A stretch of DNA of 64,000 nucleotides from Clytia hemisphaerica (Eukaryota > Cnidaria > Hydrozoa > Leptothecata > Clytiidae). A program made the translations under genes and the position numbers. The notes beneath the pieces were generated by a model. The model saw only the letters and a list, made by a program, of their open reading frames with translations, was not told the DNA's origin and ran no database searches. Below, in pieces: positions 10,791 to 23,314 of this stretch (the first letter of the stretch is position 1; every line of letters starts with the position of its first letter). The stretch lies in assembly GCA_902728285.1 (NCBI GenBank), contig CACVBU010000537.1:61863-125862 (forward strand), in the 5' to 3' direction.

Positions 10791-12057
10791 TGGTAGAATT
10801 TGGAAAGTCGAAAATAACAAACTACCCAACGAAGGAAAGAAAAGCTTCTGTGATTTTTCCTTTCAAGGTGTTCACCCAAATAGGTGCATCTGACATGTCT
10901 TAACAATAATCGACAAAATTTTTCCCTGATGGCTTGTTATGAATTATACAAGTAGTGAGGATGAGAGGACTGAGAGGAACAAGCAACACATTGCGTGCTA
11001 GCTATACTGGGGGCCTATACTGTAATTGACGACTGGCGTGAACTGGTTTTTAAAATGCGTTTTTGTTAAGAAAGATGACAAGTGATTCGATGTTATTTAA
11101 TAGTTCAATGTGGTGTAATTATAGCGGCCATCTAGCACGCTGAAGCTGCGACATGCTCATCATAGCGAAGCTTTTCAGACGAAATTTTGACTATCAGATG
11201 AAGTTTTGATGTGCAAATGAGGCGATTACCGTAATGGTGAGTCATCTATAAAGAAAAAAGGAAAACGAGAAAAAACCTTTTCTTATTGCCTAAAGACGGT
11301 CATTTCCTAGAGCGCCTGATTTTCCTTATTTTTCACACGCACCGGAAGCACCGGAAATGCAACGGAGCGTTCCGGTGTTCCGGTGCACGAAAAAACGGCA
11401 CTTTTGCACCGGACGTTTCCGGAGCAAAGGGTGGGTCCTATGCTCTACTGTAGACTCCATTCCTTCATACTTTAAACTGGAAGGAATATTCCAGCCTTCG
11501 TAGTCCCTTTAAACTTGATTAACAACCTACTTAGCTTTAAAAGTTTGATGTTAAAAATTCTCCTCGACTCAGTTTCAAGGTCAAAATTTTTGCCAGTCTG
11601 AGATATCAGACTCCACCACAAGTTTCATACTGCTAAAGTCTACCATTTCTTGAAAAGTATATCATTCCATGTGTTATTACGCACAACATTTATTGCAATT
11701 GCTACGCATATCAGTCAATAAACAAACCTAAGCTTCCGTGTCACAGCAGGAACGAACTTAACTCTCAGTCGGTGTAAAAAACCCTGCTTTAATAAAACTT
11801 TTATTTGAGTTTCTTGTTAACACCACACAAACACCCTATTGAAAGTAAAATCAATCGCTAGATTATATTTTTCAAAAATTTTGTCACGCCAAATTAAATC
11901 AAATGGTTAGATTCGATCTTTCTAAATGAGACGCAAATCAAGGCTTCATCACTTCTTTCTTCCTTCAGTTCAGAAACGTTGCAGATTTATATCTAGCTTT
12001 CGGGGTTTAAGATTAATGTTCTGTCCCACTGGTTGGTGGACGCTAGAGATTTGTTTA
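10791..12057. other. No gene seen; one GC-rich hairpin
   Basis: The only clear structure is a hairpin at about 11339-11390, where GCACCGGAAGCACCGGAA pairs with its inverse, followed by further CCGGA copies to 11420. A plus-strand frame at 11926-12174 runs into the inverted repeat that follows and is not supported as a gene. Confidence 0.35.
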
Positions 12058-12347
12058 TTGTCTGGCAGTACTTCACTGACCTTTATATATCCCCGAACCA
12101 ATATTATATCCGTCATCTTTGATCGAAGTTTTTTTGAAAGTTGGTACCCGCAAAGAAGTCATGGTAGTGTTTGAAACTTTGCCTAACGACAAACGGCGCT
12201 ACATCATTAGTGTACAAGCGAAACTAGATCTAGCACTCTCTCCGCGGGTACCAATTTCAAAAAATTCCGATCATAATATTTTGCTTCACCGGCATATTGA
12301 GTAACTTTGACCAGGGATATATAAAGGCCAGTGAGTACTGTCAGTAT
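12058..12347. repeat. Inverted duplication of about 90-bp arms
   Basis: Sequence at 12058-12155 (from ctggcagtact through ctttatatatcc to ttggtacccgc) is matched in reverse by 12245-12347. The minus-strand arm is part of a 64-codon frame with one hydrophobic segment (YVLSAFLCILTVL). The plus-strand arm has stops in that frame. It is either a foldback element or an inverted copy of a membrane-protein exon. Confidence 0.5.
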
Positions 12348-13163
12348 GCATAAAAATGCAGATAAGACGTAGGCGACTTTGGTATTTTTGAAACCCAGCA
12401 TTTCTAAAAAACAGCTTAGGTGAAAAATGTACCTATTATTTTATACTTACATGATGTATATATGTAGATTTAAACTGAGGAAGAACTGGAATCTTGCATT
12501 TTCTTTACAAAATTAAATTCGAATATTGTAAGATTGCACCATTTTCCTTTATACTTTGCTTTCGTCCAAACAGTTAATCAAAGGGCGTTTAAAAACCCTG
12601 GCAATATCTTGTCAGATTCTCCTGGTAAATACAGGTATTGTATAATGAGAGATTCAGTGGCTTTGTAACGAAATTATCAAAAAGCTTTCTAAATGTAAAA
12701 ACACTTTTCCGTTTCTTTTTTTAATGACAGATTCAAATAATGAAAGACGTGTAAAACTCAATATCTTGGGGATCTCACAAAGTTTGATACATGACGAACA
12801 CCATGTTGGCTGCGAACAACTTAAAGACAGAAAACAGAATTTTTTTATTTATCAAATGACTTGGACATTTTTTTAAAGATATTAAAGACTTATATTATAA
12901 AGTAAAATATAAATATTGTAAGTGTGTTTTAAAAATGCAATTCCTACATACATGCTTAATATAAAGATAATATTTCAAAATATTCTAAAAAAATATCTTC
13001 ATGTAAGAGAAGCAAAGCCATTGGATTTCATGTGAAATACATTTTGGGTTTAAATTGAACTGAATATCAAAAGAATGTCTTGCTAATTCGTTTCATACTA
13101 GCATTCAATAATGGAAAGGCTATAAGTAAGGACAAAGTGCTCTTTTCACCCTTTGTTATTCAG
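12348..13163. other. No gene seen; intron-like AT-rich DNA
   Basis: No exon with matched splice signals was seen before the first ATACAAAGAC exon. The end of this stretch is a pyrimidine-rich tract followed by CAG at 13161-13163. Confidence 0.35.
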
Positions 13164-13238
13164 ATACAAAGACGGTGAGTGGTAGTCAGTCTATTGACGA
13201 TGTTCAGGAAACTAAACAAATGGAGCTGGATTCTAAGA
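13164..13238 (+). CDS. Single exon, founder-like copy of the 86-bp satellite exon
   Basis: This 75-bp exon lies between tttgttattCAG and GTAAGT. It begins ATACAAAGAC and is open only in phase 1, giving TKTVSGSQSIDDVQE and on to MELDSK. The 75-bp length keeps the frame. Related exons occur at 14292-14364, in the satellite 14532-16380, and as exon C of the 2.2-kb units. This copy is the best preserved because it has an acceptor, a donor and an open frame. The protein family is not recognised. Confidence 0.5.
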
Positions 13239-13787
13239 GTAAGTTCCATAACGACAATACGCTTGATTTACCCACATCAAAGATGATGGACGGCAAGTTA
13301 TAATTGAATATGCTATTGAAAATATTATTGTAAGGTCGAAAGAAGAAATATTAGAAAAAAAACAAAGGTAACGTCGAGAACCGCATTTTGAACAACCAAT
13401 ATAGCAACTGACAGGGGGAAATTTACTTTGTCTTAAAATTGTCGACTTACTGAAAAAGATTAAACGAGTTCCTAGCTCGTATGGAAATTTAAACGTGAAG
13501 GTGGTGCAAACTGATATTGCTAAGACCCAACATATTAATATTCAAGCTTATCATTCTTCAATCTAGGTCTGTGAAAAACTTATACAGAAAACGTCTAATA
13601 AGGTTTGGTGCAAACAGGGCTCTTCCAAGCTTAAAATCAGCCTTGGCAGCACAAAATAATTGCTCAAATTGACACGAAGACTAAGTAGAACCCTTTTTTA
13701 AGATGTAATGTCACAAGAATTCAATTCTTTTACTGATGAGTGTCAAACATCTTGCAAATATTTAAACTTCCTTTTCTTATTTTACAG

Positions 13788-13923
13788 CAAAGGAACAACA
13801 ACAAACCTACGATTAAGAACTTGGATAGTTGCCTTAGCTGAATACGGAAGTACTTTCATCGCCAAAGTAAAGGAGAGAGATGGTGGTCCTTTAACTTTGA
13901 TAAAGCAGAAAACATCAGAATGA
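13788..13923 (+). CDS. Possible terminal exon
   Basis: A good acceptor (ttcttattttaCAG) opens a 45-codon frame that ends in TGA and contains LRTWIVALAEYG and KERDGGPLTL. It needs phase 2 at its start, whereas the exon at 13164 leaves phase 1, so the two do not join in this frame. A frame of this length could be chance; the peptide is protein-like but unrecognised. Confidence 0.3.
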
Positions 13924-14291
13924 ATTTATACATTTAAAAAAATTCCGTCATTTCAAATTCATTTTTTCAAATCTTCAGTGTATTCTATGATGAATTTATA
14001 GTTCTCAGTCTATAGTTTGGTAAAACAATTAGAATAGAGTCCAAAATCAACAAGCTTTTAACAATGGAAGAACTTATAGCCCAAATTCGATTTTTTCACT
14101 ATTGTCTACTAGTAGAAAAAGGTGTTCAAATTTAACACTAAAGGCTAAGAATGAATAAGATGGTGCTTAACCTTTAAGTGTGTTGGATTTTAAAGGCAAA
14201 TCTCTCTTGTTCATCTCATACAAAGTGCTGTTGGAGAAGAATAAGAACTAAGTATGAACAAAATGCTTTATTTACCCACTAAGTTGTTCAG

Positions 14292-14364
14292 ATACAAAGA
14301 CGATAAAATACAGGCAGTCCATCGAAGGTAAATGAAGCACAGCCAATGGAATTGAGTTTTAAAT
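14292..14364 (+). pseudogene. Decayed copy of the ATACAAAGAC exon
   Basis: It has the CAG acceptor and a GTAAGT donor but is 73 bp long, two short of a frame-keeping length. Its peptide turns to a stop after QSIEGK. It sits about 150 bp upstream of the satellite built from the same exon. Confidence 0.5.
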
Positions 14365-14451
14365 GTAAGTCTATCTTTCCCATTTCATACTGCTGTTGAA
14401 TAATGGAAAGACTATGAGAACTAGTACAAAGAAAAATACTCAATTTACAAA

Positions 14452-16380
14452 TTGTTATTAGTACCGACCAGTCGATTAACGAAGATGTTGACACTAGACC
14501 GATGGCATTGAATTTAACCACTGTTATTCAGATACAAAGACGCTTGAAGACGGCCAGTCGATCAACAATGAAGTAGACACTCGACCAATGGAAGTGAATT
14601 AACCACTGTTTATCAGATACAAAGACGCTTGAAGACGGCCAGTCGATCAACAATGAAGTAGACACTCGACCAATGGAATTGAATTTAACCATTGTTATTC
14701 AGATACAAAGACGCTTGAAGTCGGCCAGTCGATCAACAATGAAGTAGACACTCGAACCATGGAATTGAATTTAACCATTGTTATTCAGATACAAAGACGC
14801 TTGAAGTCGGCCAGTCGATCAACAATGAAGTAGACACTCGACCAATGGAATTGAATTTAACCATTGTTATTCAGATACAAAGACGCTTGAAGTCGGCCAG
14901 TCGATCAACAATGAAGTAGACACTCGACCATGGCAATTGAATTTAACCATTGTTATTCAGATACAAAGACGCTTGAAGTCGGCCAGTCGATCAACAATGA
15001 AGTTGACACTCGACCGATGGCATTGAATTTAACCACTGTTATTCAGATACAAAGACGCTTGAAGTCGGCCAGTCGATCAACAATGAAGTAGACACTCGAC
15101 CAATGGAATTGAATTTAACCATTGTTATTCAGATACAAAGACGCTTGAAGTCGGCCAGTCGATCAACAATGAAGTTGACACTCGACCAATGGCATTGAAT
15201 TTAACCACTGTTATTCAGATACAAAGACGCTTGAAGTCGGCCAGTCGATCAACAATGAAGTTGACACTCGACCGATGGCATTGAATTTAACCATTGTTAT
15301 TCAGATACAAATACGCTTGAAGTCGGCCAGTCGATCAACAATGAAGTTGACACTCGACCGATGGCATTGAATTTAACCACTGTTATTCAGATACAAAGAC
15401 GCTTGAAGACGGCCAGTCGATCAACAATGAAGTAGACACTCGACCAATGGAATTGAATTTAACCATTGTTATTCAGATACAAAGACGCTTGAAGTCGGCC
15501 AGTGGATCAACAATGAAGTTGACACTCGACCGATGGCATTGAATTTAAACCACTGTTATTCAGATACAAAGACGCTGAAGTCGGCCAGTGGATCAACAAT
15601 GAAGTTGACACTCGACCGATGGCATTGAATTTAACCACTGTTATTCAGATACAAAGACGCTTGAAGTCGGCCAGTGGATCAACAATGAAGTTGACACTCG
15701 ACCGATGGCATTGAATTTAACCACTGTTATTCAGATACAAAGACGCTTGAAGTCGGCCAGTGGATCAACAATGAAGTTGACACTCGACCGATGGCATTGA
15801 ATTTAACCACTGTTATTCAGATACAAAGACGCTTGAAGACGGCCAGTCGATCAACAATGAAGTTGACACTCGACCGATGGCATTGAATTTAACCATTGTT
15901 ATTCAGATACAAAGACGCTTGAAGAAGGCCAGTCGATCAACAATGAAGTTGACACTCGACCGATGGCATAGAATTTAACCACTGTTATTCAGATACAAAG
16001 ACGCTTGAAGACGGCCAGTCGATCAACAATGAAGTTGACACTCGACCGATGGCATTGAATTTAACCATTGTTATTCAGATAGAAAGACGCTAGAAGACGG
16101 CCAGTCGATCAACAATGAAGTTGACACTCGACCGATGGCATTGAATTTAACCACTGTTATTCAGATACAAAGACGCTTGAAGACGGTCAGTCGATCAGCA
16201 ATGAAGTTGACACTCGACCGATGGCATTGAATTTAACCACTGTTATTCAGATACAAAGACGCTTGAAGACGGCCAGTCGATCAACAATGAAGTAGACACT
16301 CGACCAATGGAATTGAATTTAACCATTGTTATTCAGATACTAAGACACTTGAAGACGGCCAGTCGATCAACAATGAAGAG
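14452..16380 (+). repeat. 86-bp satellite of exon plus splice acceptor, about 22 units
   Basis: Each 86-bp unit reads from ATACAAAGACGCTTGAAG to the next tgttattCAG. Every unit thus carries the exon body and the 3' splice acceptor of the following unit, but no GTAAGT donor. The first unit (14452) is degenerate and the last is cut at 16380. Units fall into variants (gaagta/gaagtt, ccaatggaa/ccgatggca, gaagac/gaagtc) that recur in blocks, indicating spread by unequal exchange. As 86 is not a multiple of three, reading through shifts the frame and soon meets a stop. It is not a CRISPR array, because no unique spacers exist. Confidence 0.9.
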
Positions 16381-16834
16381 AACCTCGTCAATAATTTTCA
16401 AATCATCTGCATTCAACATTTTGTTGGTTTGTAGGTTGATTTTTAATTGATAATGGACGTGACTGTTTCATATATAAATTAAGTATCGCAATAGTTTAAA
16501 GTGGAAAAGACTAGTGAAAGATTTGAAAAAATATAAAAATTTTGACATAACACTCCTTTTACAATCTGTGGAGACGAATACGAATTATGAAAATTTAATA
16601 ATACAAAAACAGGCAAAGTAAAAAGTTCCGAAGGAAGGAAGTAATTACATAGTTTTTTTATATTCATCAACTCCAGATTCACCAAAGAATGTGACGCAAC
16701 CAACACGAAAATCGACAAAAACAATAACTAATGGGATATTTAGGCTTTATCCTCACTTAAATATTGCAAGGTCTTATTGAGAAAATTATTTACTCAAAAA
16801 AGCTTTAGACCTTATATTTGCAAATTCCTTCTTA

Positions 16835-16906
16835 GAACAATAAAGTAAAATAAATAAAAACGGACCCGCCAATGACTTCAAACCATCGAATTCAACTGCT
16901 GAAGAG
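16835..16906 (+). CDS. Exon A-like copy in diverged unit 0
   Basis: AG acceptor, then AACAATAAAG, and a frame NGPANDFKPSNSTAEE ending at GAAGAG before gttagt. It is homologous to exon A of the three later units (MDPSHPFKPSNAKFEE) but lacks their ATG. It marks the left edge of the most diverged copy of the 2.2-kb unit. Confidence 0.4.
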
Positions 16907-17429
16907 GTTAGTTAATTTTTGTTTATTACATAGAGCACTGAAGTTAAAAAGGAATGATTTCTTTTCTTTGGCGCCTGGTTGAAAAATTCCTTTAGAAAAT
17001 GCCCCCAAACTTTGATCCTGTGAAAGATTTTCGATGTAATTTTCAAAAAACATGCATTGTTTTTTTTTAATTTAATAATCCGGCAATAAATTCCTGAGTT
17101 CATATTTATATGAACTTTTATGAACTTTTACGAGTATTAATAGAGACATACAAGTAGATACCCCTTAAAACCACATACCCTTTAAAACCTAAAAAGTTGG
17201 GTTTTGGGCTCTCTTAACTTAAGTTGATATTGTATAGTTCACTTTTTATACAATCTCTAATATAGGTACTTTCATAAAATACCTAATTTCAAGAATTTTA
17301 ATTACTGCAAGGTGTCGTAAAATTCCAAGTTATTAAAAATATTTTACCAAAATTCCTTCAAACCATCAAGTTTTTTCTGACCTAAGGATTACTCAAATGA
17401 ATTTAAGGTCATAAAACCTATAAGTTTTA

Positions 17430-17497
17430 GGTACTTATACTTATGGTAGGTACGAAGAAAATCATTTTCTTCTCCATATTTACCCCCGAAGAAATCG
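17430..17497 (+). repeat. SINE tail-like fragment
   Basis: It shares gtacttatacttatggta, tacgaa and gaaatcgt with the 3' part of the tRNA-like SINE at 26424-26555. The tRNA-like head is missing, so this is a 5'-truncated copy. Confidence 0.5.
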
Positions 17498-18480
17498 TCA
17501 AAGAAAGAAGGAGCCTGCAAAAACTGATGTAAAAGACACAATTATCGTTTTACCAAAATCAGATACATACAACGATGGGCGGCCAAATTGAACAGAAACA
17601 AGCAGCATGCTGAACGGACCTACCTGGTGATCAAAATCAGATAAAAATAGGACAAAATAGCAAGAGAGTAAGAAAGTGTAATGAGCAGCTTGAATATAGG
17701 CACTTTTCTGCCCAAATTTGCTCAAAAAACTATTTTTTAGAAAATCAAGCTCCATCAGAAATTAAATATTACCATTTTATAGCACTATACAAAAAATAAG
17801 AAAAAAACACCAAGCCAATCTCGAGAAATGCTCATTTTCCCTAAATATGGCAAAAGGCAGTTTCCCCAAATAAGAAAATCCGTTTTTTACAGCCAAAAAA
17901 TTATTTCCAGAAAAAACAGCTTGAGTTACGTTTTAGAGATACTTGCCTTTTATCTTTGCCCAAGAAAATTCCAAAAAACTAATGAAGCAATTTCACACGA
18001 AGTCCAGAAAACCCCATTTTTAGGAACATTTTGGCCCAAATTTGCGCCAAAAAATTATTTTTTGAAAATCAGAGTTCAGATTTTAAATATTACCATATTA
18101 CATCAAAGTACAAAAAAATCAGATAAAAATATCGATCCAATCGCCAGAAACGCTCTTTTTCCCTAAAAATGACATAAGGGAATGTCCCCAAATAAGAAAA
18201 ACCGATTTTAACGGCGAAAAAATTTCCCGAAAAAAACTGCTTCTGTAACTTTTTAGAGTACCTTGCACTCCATCTTTCTGCCAAAAATCAGGAAAAACTA
18301 ATGAAGCAATTTTGCACAAAGTCCAAAAAACCTTATTTTTAGGTAGTTTTTGGCCCAAATTTGTCCCCCAAAAAATTTTTTTCAAACATCAGGCTCCGTC
18401 ACTTTTCAGGCATTGCTATTTTGTATCATTGTGCAAAAAATTAAAAAAAACTAATGAGCCAATCCCGAGAAAAGCTTGTA
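17490..18480. repeat. Degenerate tandem repeat of about 325 bp
   Basis: About three imperfect copies of a unit containing ggcccaaatttg, a poly-A stretch, atcagataaaaat, ccaatcgccagaaa, cccaaataagaaaa and aaaaactaatgaagcaatt. The last copy grades into the 3' block shared by the 2.2-kb units (aaaaaactaatgagccaatc). Frames on both strands here (for example 17828-18166 plus) follow from the repetition. Confidence 0.7.
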
Positions 18481-18867
18481 ACAGACGAACGGACAACGGT
18501 CAAATTAAAGGACCTCCCGGTAGGTCCAAAATTAAATTGAAGATGCATCTAGAAATAGTTTGGATGCAACTGCAGAGGTTAGCCTTAAACACCTTTTTTA
18601 CACTAGCTAATCTAGAAATGAATGAATTGTAAGATAGCCGCGAGTTGAAAAATACGGGTATAGTTTAGAATATGAAATGTGAATAATGACGCAACTTTAA
18701 CAGAAAACGTTTTGATACTTTTGGTCATTGAATATTTGGGTTTATAAGTTAACTGTTAGCGAGCACTTGACTAATGATTCATTGAAGATTTAAGTTTTTG
18801 AATTTCGAAATCAATTTATGAATAAGTGCTACATTTTGAGCAGGCTTTATTATTGTTTCTTTTTTAG

Positions 18868-20208
18868 AACAATAGAATAAAATATATATGAAAATGGATC
18901 CGTCGCATCCCTTCAAACCATCTAATGCCAAGTTTGAAGAGGTTTGTTAGTTTTTGTTATTTTACATAGAGCAGTGGAGCTAAAAGGGGACTGACCCGGG
19001 GTAGAAGCGTTTTTTCACTTGCGTGAATGGACTTGAAATTAATTAAAAATTGTGTGAATGTGAATTGGAAAGTCTTGCGTGAACAAAAATTGCGAAAAAA
19101 CATTGCGTGAATGCACGAAAGATTTGATTCTATTTGTCACGGTTTGTTTATTAAAGTTTATTGAAAGATTTTTTTCATAATTTTACTTTTTTCAACTCAG
19201 AGTGAACGCGTATGACTTATTTCTGATATTTTTCAGATAATTAAACTAATTGTGATGCTAAACACTGCGATTGCTTATGTCGGCGCATATGCAAAAATCT
19301 GGCAAAAAGGTGGAATGTTAAAAAAGCACGGCACTAAAAGGATTTAAAAAGCCACAAAATTAACTTCGTCATTTATCTTCGGTCGAAAATTTTTATTCAG
19401 GTTTTTTCAAAGTCCAATGGGACGACCAAGCCGTTATGCATTCACAAACCGAAGCTTAATTCATTTTTTATTCTCATCTTTTGAAATTTGAGCATTATGT
19501 CAGTAATCTTTATTCTATTTTTTCTATAGAAAAGGAAAGGCTCGTGAAAAAAGATGCAATCGAACATAGGAAAATCATTTCTATTGGTTGTGTTGGCCGA
19601 CAACACGAATTAACATTAAAATGTAAGTTATTCTTATGTTCGATTTATTCGATACACCGTATTTAAAAAAGTTTGGAAGTGTCTATTTCTCTATTGTAAT
19701 TAGCATTTCTTAAATTAATCGAATGTTTCAATCAATGTAAATATTTTGTGGATTAATTGTGTGTATAATTGCGCGCTTTCTGGTATTAGACACTACTGTA
19801 CTCTATAAAATAATACTTGAGATGAAATTCGAAAACAATTAAAGACATAATCATGGAATTTTGCAATAGCATCAAAGAGTGCCATTTTTGGAGCATTTTA
19901 ACTGTTAATTGCCAATCGTCCCAAGTAACGCTCAAAAATGTCCGTTATGAAAAACACCATTTTTATTATAAAACGTGCGGGTAAATAGGTTGAAATCAAA
20001 TAAGGCTTTAAAGAGTCGCATTTAACTTCAATTATTTGATTTGTATGAATTCTCCACAATTTATTAATGACCTTGAATACTTCTAGACTTATTTACTGAT
20101 TAATTTTGCATATTGTTAAACCTCTGTTATTCAGATACAAAGACTTTGCAAGATGGTCAATTGATCAACAATGATGAAGTTGCCACACACCTGCTGATGT
20201 CATTGTAA
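18868..20208 (+). CDS. Three-exon gene, copy 1 of tandem unit
   Basis: Exon A 18868-18941 follows a strong pyrimidine-AG acceptor and contains ATG (18888) opening MKMDPSHPFKPSNAKFEE. Exon B 19530-19622 (93 bp) lies between ttttctaTAG and GTAAGT and is open in phase 1 (EKERLVKKDAIEHRK, then GRQHELTLK). Exon C starts at 20135 after ttattCAG and continues in phase 1 (YTKTLQDGQLINN) to TAA at 20206-20208. A GTAAGT follows the stop at 20216. B and C join in one open frame. A and B do not: the only frame fitting B meets a stop at the join, so exon A may be untranslated or spliced elsewhere. No signal peptide, domain or family is recognised. This is the least damaged of the copies. Confidence 0.45.
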
Positions 20209-21084
20209 TTCGAAGGTAAGTCTTTCGTGTTAATTTTTTATTTTCAAGATCTCAACAACTTAACGAGGACCATCTTGCTTGCTTTTCTGAGGTTGTTTAC
20301 CGAAAACGAAAGTGAAATTGTGTGAAAACGTCAACAGATTCGGGCCCAGTCCTTTTCCGAGAGGGAGAGGGAGGCTATTTCCATCATTTTTTATGTTACT
20401 CATATTCAGAAGCAATGTTGATTGTAGGGCCCCATCATTGTGCAAAAATTTAAAAAAACTAATGAGCCAATCCCGAGAAAAGCTTGTAACAGACGAACGG
20501 ACAACTGTCAAATTAAAGGACCTCCCGGTAGGTCCGAAAATAAATTGAAGATGCATCTACAAACAGTTTGGATGCAACTGAAGAGGTTGGCCTTAAACAC
20601 CTTTTTTACACTAGCTAATCTAGAAATGAATGAATCGAAAGATAACCGCGAGTTGAAAAATACGGGTATAATTTAGAATATGAAATGTGAATAATGACAC
20701 AACTTTAACAGAATACATTCTGATACTTTTGGTCATTGAATATTTGGGTTTATAAGTTAACTGTTAGAGAGCACTTGACTAATGATTCATTGAAGATTTA
20801 AATTTTTGAACTTCGAAATCAATTTATGAATAAGTGCTACATCGTTTTGAGCAGGCTTTATTATTGTTAATTAAGGATTTGATATCAATATAATATCATG
20901 CCCTAAAAGGCTTCAACGACCCAGGAGTTCCTTTAAGCTGCTTTAAGGAAATATCGCTAAGACTTTTTTAAGGAGTTCGCTTTTGCAAATTCTACATAAA
21001 GTTAAGTAAGGTCGCAAGTTTCTTATTCTTTTATAAATTTTAAGATATTTATACTTTATTTTCCTTCATTTATTTCCTTTTTAG

Positions 21085-22449
21085 AACAATTGAATAAAAT
21101 ATATATATGAAAATGGATCCGTCGCATCCCTTCAAACCATCTAATGCCAAGTTTGAAGAGGTTTGTTAGTTTTTGTTATTTTACATAGAGCAGTGGAGCT
21201 AAAAGGGGACTGACCCGGGGTAGAAGGGTTTTTTCACTTGCGTGAATGGAATTGAAATTAATTAAAAATTGTGTGAATGTGAATTGGAAAGTCTTCCGTG
21301 AACAAAAATTGCAAAAAAACATTGCGTGAATGCACGAGAGATTTGATTCTATTTGTCACGGTTTGTTTATTAAAGTTTATTGAAAGATTTTTTTCATAGT
21401 TTTACATTTTTCAACTCTGAGTGAACGCGTATGACTTATTTCTGATATTTTTCAGATAATCAAACTAATTGTGATGTTAAACACTGCGATTGCTTATGTC
21501 GGCACATATGCAAAAATCTGGCAAAAAGGTGGAATGTTAAAAAAGCACGGCACTAAAAGGATTTAAAAAGCCACAAAATTAACTTCGTCATTTATCTTCG
21601 GTCGAAAATATTTATTCAGGTTTTTTCAAAGTCCAATTGGACGACCAAGCCCTTATGCATTCACAAACCGCAGCTTAATTCATTTTTTATTCTCATCTTT
21701 TGAAATTTGAGCATTATGTCAGTAATCTTTATTCTATTTTTTCTATAGAAAAGGAAAGGCTCGTGAAAAAAGATGCAATCGGACATAGGAAAATTATTTC
21801 TATTGGTTGTGTTGGCCGACAACACCAATTAACATTAAAATGTAAGTTATTCTTATGTTCGATTTATTCGATACACCGTATTTAAAAAAGTTTGGAAGTG
21901 TCTATTTCTCTATTGTAATTAGCATTTCTTAAATTAATCGAATGTTTCAATCAATGTAAATATTTTGTGGATTAATTGTGTGTATAATTGCGCGCTTTCT
22001 GGTATTAGACACTACTGTACTCTATAAAATAATACTTGAGATGAAATTCGCAAAAAATTAAAGACATAATCATGGAATTTTGCAATAGCATCAAAGAGTG
22101 CCATTTTTGGAGCATTTTTAACTGTTAATTGCCAATCGTCCCAAGTAACGCTCAAAAATGTCCGTTATGAAAAACACTTTTTTAAAACAACATTTTTATT
22201 AAAAAACGTGCAGGTAAATAGGTTGAAATCAAATAAGGCTTTAAAGAGTCGCATTTAACTTCAATTATTTGATTTGTATGAATTCTCCACAATTTATTAA
22301 TGACCTTGAATACTTCTAGACTTATTTACTGATTAATTTTGCATATTGTTAAACCTCTGTTATTCAGATACAAAGACTTTACAAGATGGTCAGGTCATCA
22401 AACAACGATGAAGTTGCCACACACCTGCTGATGTCATTGTAATTCGAAG
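21085..22449 (+). pseudogene. Copy 2 of the three-exon tandem gene, exon C shifted
   Basis: Exon A (21085-21160) and exon B (21749-21841, 93 bp) keep their splice signals and open frames. Exon C (22368-22449) is 82 bp rather than 81, an extra base in the region after GGTCA, which breaks the frame shared with copy 1. Introns are nearly identical to copy 1, so duplication preceded the damage only recently. Confidence 0.5.
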
Positions 22450-23314
22450 GTAAGTCTTTCTTGTTAATTTTTTATTTTCAAGATCTCAACAACTTAACAA
22501 GGACCATCTTGCTTGCTTTTCTGAGGTTGTTTACCGAAAACGAAAGTGAAACTCTGTGAAAACGTCAACAGATTCGGGCCCAGTCCTTTTCCGAGAGGGA
22601 GAGGGAGGCTATTTCCATCATTTTTTATGTTACTCATATTAGAAGCAATGTTGATTGTAGGGCCCCATCATTGTGCAAAAATATTTAAAAAAACTAATGA
22701 GCCAATCCCGAGAAAAGCTTGTAACAGACGAACGGACAACGGTCAAATTAAAGGACCTCCCGGTAGGTCCAAAAATAAATTGAAGATGCATCTACAAATA
22801 GTTTGGATGCAACTGCAGAGGTTAGCCTTAAACACCTTTTTTACACTAGCTAATCTAGAAATGAATGAATCGAAAGATAACCGCAGGTTGAAAAATACGG
22901 GTATAATTTAGAATATGAAATGTGAATAATGACGCAACTTTAACATAATACATTCTGATACTTTTGGTCATTGAATATTTGGGTTTATAAGTTAACTGTT
23001 AGCGAGCACTTGACTAATGATTCATTGAAGATTTAAGTTTTTGAATTTCTAAATCAATTTATGAATAAGTGCTACATCGTTTTGAGCAGGCTTTATTATT
23101 GTTAATTAAGGATTTTTGGAATCAATATAATATCATGCCCTATAAAAAGACCCAGGAGTCCCTTTAAGCTGCTTTAAGGAAATATCGCTAAGACTTTTTT
23201 AAGGAGTTCGCTTTTGCAAATTCTACATAAAGTTAAGTAAGGACGCAAATTTCTTATTCTTTTATAAATTTTATGATATTTATATTTCATTTTCCTTCTT
23301 TTATTTCTTTTTTA

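Noticed and set aside
14532..16380. Possible CRISPR-like array
   Set aside because: Units are contiguous with no unique spacers, and the setting is clearly eukaryotic; it is an exon-derived satellite.
17828..18166. 112-residue plus-strand frame
   Set aside because: It spans the degenerate tandem repeat of about 325 bp; homologous frames recur in each unit because of the repetition.
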